Assembly (NCBI GenBank): GCA_037903355.1 | Contig: JBAJFE010000011.1 | Coordinates: 1,497,001-1,561,000 of the forward strand | Direction: 5' to 3' | DNA: 64,000 bases | DNA from: Trichuris trichiura | Lineage: Eukaryota > Nematoda > Enoplea > Trichinellida > Trichuridae | Shown: positions 60,603 through 64,000 of the stretch, piece after piece | Position numbering within the stretch: position 1 is the stretch's first letter | How the letters are laid out: each line of letters begins with the position of its first letter | The notes under the pieces: generated by a model | The model's input: only the letters and a program-made list of their open reading frames with translations | Databases searched by the model: none | Told to the model about the DNA's origin: nothing | Position numbers and translations under genes: made by a program

Positions 60603-62072
60603 TTACAATTCCTTTCTCAAAGGATCACTGGTATAGTTCATGGCCCAGAATTCTGTAGGCAGCCCGTAGACGTCTCGTTCTCGACGTGCGAACGTGGAAA
60701 ACGTAGAAATGCAATTGCCTATGTAAAGCGAAGCTTTCGCTAAAATGCAAAGGCTGATCTGGGCGTCATCGGGATCTCTTCGTTTGATAACGACTCCCTC
60801 AAAAAAAAGGCAACCGTAAGTTATCAGTAGCGCGGGAAAAAGTAACTTCACCCCCGGAAGATCTTTCAGCGAGTGTTTAAACTCTTCAATCATGTGATCA
60901 TACTCCGAAGCGACAAAAAGTACCCTAAGCCCGGTTCGAAACATTGTTTCTCGAACTTGTCTTAATATGGTCGCTTTCGATGGCATGCAAATTTCCTTTG
61001 TCATTACGCTATGTTCAAAGTTATCGCCAAGGCATTGTCTGCTGTCGAAAATGTGCCACTTAGGGGTCAAGTCCACACACACATTTGGCTGTAAAAGGAA
61101 AAAATAACAATTCTTTTACACTGCTGCATTAGCGCTTATATTACCCAGTCGAGATTGTTACGTAGGTGAATGCCGAGGAAAGGGCGATCCATTAATTCTT
61201 GCCTAATGAAATCGCTACACTGCTGTCTTATTTCTATTGACCACCTCAAGTAGCGTTGCAGGCTTTCGTGCTCTTTACTGACGGGAAAATGCGCGGGAGC
61301 ACCTTTAAATGCCAGCACGGGGAAGACGTCCGGAGGGTAACTGAAATTCATTAGACTTAGTTAAGAAATGCTAATGGATTGTAGTCATACATATCTCTCC
61401 AAGCAAGTTGCGAGTGTATGTCGAGTATATCGGTTGACAAGCCTTGCAAATTGAAAAATTCGCTGCCGACAAAATTGATGCCAAATTCATTCCAAAAAGA
61501 GGTGGAAGGTTCGCCCTCCTTCATTTTGCATTCCTTTTCGACGTCATTCGGCATACCGTAGCAGAAACCTTAAATTGTTTAACCACAGATGTTAGCCCGC
61601 CTGTTGGTAATGAGGGCAAACCAATTCGAAGTTTTGGAGGCCAAATTTTTGGCGCGATATATTTCATGAAATCGCTCATCAGTATGACGCGATGGTACTT
61701 CAACAGAGGATCGACTAAGAAAAACCGATCGAAAGGAGTTTTGCTCTACAATGAAAAAGATAATAGGTTTTGCATGAAGATTTATCACCGCCGAAAATCA
61801 CAGGTAAACGAGTTTGAAAATCTACCCAGTGAGGCAATGCGAGCGTACGATTGATGGCTTTGGCAAATGCCAATGATCCAAGAAAATGTTCCGCCTGATT
61901 GCCAAAACGTCCTACAAAAGTAGACAAGCTACAACAACGCGTCCGACCAAACAGCTTAGCTATTACCCATGCACGGACAGTACAGGATGTAGCCGTTTGG
62001 ATCTACATCAAAAGCTTTGCTGTCATGAACAATTACAACGAGCAACGAAATTAACAAAAACATGCCTATCAT
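60603..62072 (-). CDS. POFUT1: GDP-fucose protein O-fucosyltransferase 1
   Basis: ER enzyme that adds O-fucose to EGF modules (Notch and similar). Exons (-) 61967-62072, 61802-61911, 61622-61745, 61391-61568, 61145-61340 and 60603-61088 encode 399 residues, close to the human 388. The N-terminal signal peptide ([20 protein letters not shown]) leads into [20 protein letters not shown] and [18 protein letters not shown]. Later motifs are [60 protein letters not shown] (conserved GDP-fucose-binding HLR), [28 protein letters not shown] and [20 protein letters not shown]. The C terminus RKEL resembles an ER-retrieval tetrapeptide, as expected. Likely substrates in this window could include the EGF-rich nidogen, but O-fucose consensus sites were not scored. 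Confidence 0.95.
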
Positions 62073-62206
62073 AACAAAAACCAAACTAAACCTGAAAATA
62101 AACAAAAAAATAACATGCGTGAACATTCGCTCTCAAGATATTAGGTTAATACCAGAGATAAAATATAGGCCGGGACGATAAAAATCAGTTTACTTTGCGG
62201 AAAGCG

Positions 62207-62721
62207 TCAAAGTATAATAAACAGTAAAATAAGGATTAGAAGTAATGCTATTAAGGCAATAATCACGTACGTTTGAATTCTGTCTGAAAAAAAGGCGTCA
62301 AGCTGACTTGAAGTTTCTACTAATAGATTACCAGTAGACAAATTCAACACTTTGTTGACCTTTTTCATCACCGTATCCATCTTGGCGTGTGTATCTTCAA
62401 GGCCTTGCTGCAAGTCGTCTAACATTCTACAACAGACCAAAGTGTATAGGTGAAGCAGTGGGTGAAATTGTACATTGCATGCTCCTCCAGTTCGCTGCTA
62501 ATATTTTCGCTCATGTTCTTTAAAACACGAACATTGGTACCTATCTTCTCCAAATTTTCATCCTGCTCGGCAATAACCTTCTAACAATAGGATCATTAGC
62601 ATAAAAACGCTGTTGCAAAAAAAGCGATAACCTGCTGTATATGCAAGCTGGAGTCGATAGAGGTTGACCCAGACGGTTCGTCCAGCAAACGAGAATACTT
62701 GTACACGTTAGAGTCCATGTT
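62207..62721 (-). CDS. Syntaxin-6-like Qc-SNARE, N terminus unresolved
   Basis: Tail-anchored SNARE of endosome/trans-Golgi traffic. Exons (-) 62632-62721, 62474-62580 and 62207-62426 join in phases 0 and 2. The reading frame gives YKYSRLLDEPSG, a helix leading into QQKVIAEQDENLEKIGTNVR, VLKNMSENISSELEEHAIML, DDLQQGLEDTHAKMDTVMKK (SNARE motif with the central Gln of the zero layer in this heptad register) and a C-terminal membrane anchor (YVIIALIALLLILILLFIIL). Spacing to syntaxin-6 is nearly residue for residue. The 5' part is incomplete: an in-phase exon at 62773-62829 (ending RKQ) may precede, but no Met start or Habc domain was found before the window end. It could be a short form or a gene that extends into unseen exons. 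Confidence 0.82.
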
Positions 62722-62829
62722 CTGTAAAAAAAACAGTAATAAAAAACAAGACAAGGACTGTGGTACATTAACCTGCTTACGCGGGCGGGCGGAAGGATAG
62801 TAAAGTAATGCAGAAGTCCGTTTTGTCAA

Positions 62830-64000
62830 GCGGCAATAAAAACCGTACCAAACGCGAACGAAAACCTATTACCCAGAGTTAACGCAATCGGAACGAAAAG
62901 ATCAAAAACTTTTTCCATTTTGTACAACGCGACGAGAGCAAAGGCACTTGCTAGGCTTCGAACTGCTATGCCATCGAGCGGGAATAATTATACAGTAAAA
63001 CGATAAGCAGGAACAATAGTGTATCAACAGTGACTTTGTACCTGAAAATCACAAATGCGCAAGCTGGATTTGAATTTAGTCAGCTGTGGATTAAAATTTG
63101 TTCATGGTGTTGTCACAAATTTTGACACGTCGTAGCGCCTGTTTTGAAGAGGTATTCGGGCTGCCAGTGCTGCAATTCGCATTTTTTGGACACAGGTGCA
63201 GCCCTTTCCAGGCGTCACTGTCTGTCCCAACAGTGACGTCTGCATTAAAAAATAAGAATAACGGGAGCTAATTTTTCGAAACGTGTTGTCAAAGCAATTA
63301 ATCTCTCGTCGATTAGCTCTAAAATGTCGAATGATGTTTCATGCTAAAAAGAGGCAAGTACTAAACAGATTTTCTCGTAATTTGAATATATGTGCGAAAT
63401 CAACTGCTTCTGCTGCTTGCGAACTAGTTTTCTGCCCATTTCGCTCTGTTTTTCGCATTATTTAGCCACCATGCGCGAGTCTTCTCAGGCTAGTGATACA
63501 TACAGTCAGCAGATGCTCGAATTAACTTTTCCCTCTCGGATGTCTAACCATGCAAATGCTGCGGAATGTGCGCCACAAAGGGGCAGCGCAAATGAATTAT
63601 CATTTTGTACATTGCTGTCTCTCATTTTGGAAAATTGACGCATCCGCAAAGGCAACTCTGACGATATTTTTTCTGCACTTCTTAGTTGTATTCATTTGCT
63701 TTTATATAGCCAGGAAATGCATTGGCAAAAACCCAAAAACTGTAAGAGATTTTTGCCTGTCGTTATCGGTTCGCCTAACACGCAGTCGCTTGGCTAAAAA
63801 TAGCGTATGGCTCCAATTCAGGTTCTTTATCATTTTGACGCAGTAGCACGTGTTCACTTTCAGATGCGACGAACCGTTATTTGCATAGGGTGCACCGTCA
63901 AACTTGCCATAGTCAATGATTAGATCATACTGTTTTCCAATCAAAAGTAATTATCTGGAGACTGACGTTGAAAAAAAGAGCATCAGGCATCTTATCCGCT
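62830..64000. other. Window end; possible upstream exons of the SNARE gene
   Basis: The last 1.2 kb holds no exon I can support. A 27-codon frame at about 62830-62920 (-) starts MEKVFDLFVPIALTL and could be a first exon of something, but nothing joins it convincingly. A minus frame at 63702-63944 is open for 80 codons without a domain. Upstream exons of the syntaxin-like gene might lie here. Confidence 0.4.

Noticed and set aside
63702..63944. Minus-strand frame of 80 codons near the window end
   Set aside because: The stretch DLIIDYGKFDGAPYANNG looks protein-like, but a stop precedes it and no acceptor or start fits, so no exon could be defined.

Overview
This is a gene-dense piece of an animal nuclear genome, most likely a nematode. 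The clearest clade marks are a cuticle-type collagen with an N-terminal membrane or signal segment and an RAKR cleavage site, and a protein carrying a major-sperm-protein (MSP) fold. Genes are split by many very short GT-AG introns, most of them about 42-60 bases. A clade I (Dorylaimia; Trichuris or Soboliphyme-like) worm is a guess from compactness and gene content, not something the sequence proves. No bacterial genes, CRISPR arrays, rRNA genes or intact transposons were seen. Exons were assembled by eye by reading frames through GT..AG junctions and checking that phases and lengths fit remembered protein families; there was no alignment or transcript evidence.

Layout: 1-5.1 kb holds no recognised gene, only one diverged direct repeat. 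5.1-7.2 kb (+) is a secreted legumain-type cysteine protease. 7.7-9.6 kb (-) is a two-pore potassium channel. 11.5-15.1 kb (-) is the exocyst subunit Sec10/EXOC5 in 18 exons. 17.7-25.1 kb (+) is a large nidogen, a basement-membrane glycoprotein, in 27 exons. 25.2-27.3 kb (-) holds two tandem METTL24-like methyltransferase units that may be one gene. 27.6-29.7 kb (+) is TAPT1. 29.9-31.7 kb (+) is a NUDT14-like Nudix hydrolase whose first intron contains NDUFS3 of complex I on the opposite strand. 31.8-32.4 kb (-) is an unrecognised 136-residue gene. 34.1-35.1 kb (-) is an amnionless-like gene, and 35.2-36.9 kb (-) is a d4/DPF double-PHD chromatin factor immediately upstream of it. 38.1-40.2 kb (-) is FUT8.

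41.9-43.7 kb (+) is elongation factor 1-gamma. 43.9-44.8 kb (+) is an NNMT-like methyltransferase. 45.2-45.4 kb (+) is a 51-residue unrecognised gene. 45.9-46.4 kb (-) is elongin C. 47.2-47.8 kb (-) is an MSP-domain protein. 50.8-52.1 kb (+) is the collagen. 54.3-56.8 kb (-) is a FAM102/EEIG protein. 57.4-60.0 kb (+) is ABCF1. 60.1-60.6 kb (+) is the parvulin PIN4, convergent with POFUT1 at 60.6-62.1 kb (-). 62.2-62.8 kb (-) is a syntaxin-6-like SNARE whose N terminus is unresolved.

Most genes are unrelated housekeeping or extracellular-matrix genes. Some themes recur: matrix and cuticle (nidogen, collagen), protein glycosylation (FUT8 and POFUT1 both use GDP-fucose), membrane traffic (Sec10, syntaxin, EEIG, amnionless) and translation (EF1-gamma, ABCF1). 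I found no convincing new multi-gene system. The points most worth checking are a possible AT-AG intron in EXOC5, a 35-bp near-perfect foldback in a nidogen intron, the tandem methyltransferase units, the nested NDUFS3, and two small genes without recognised relatives.
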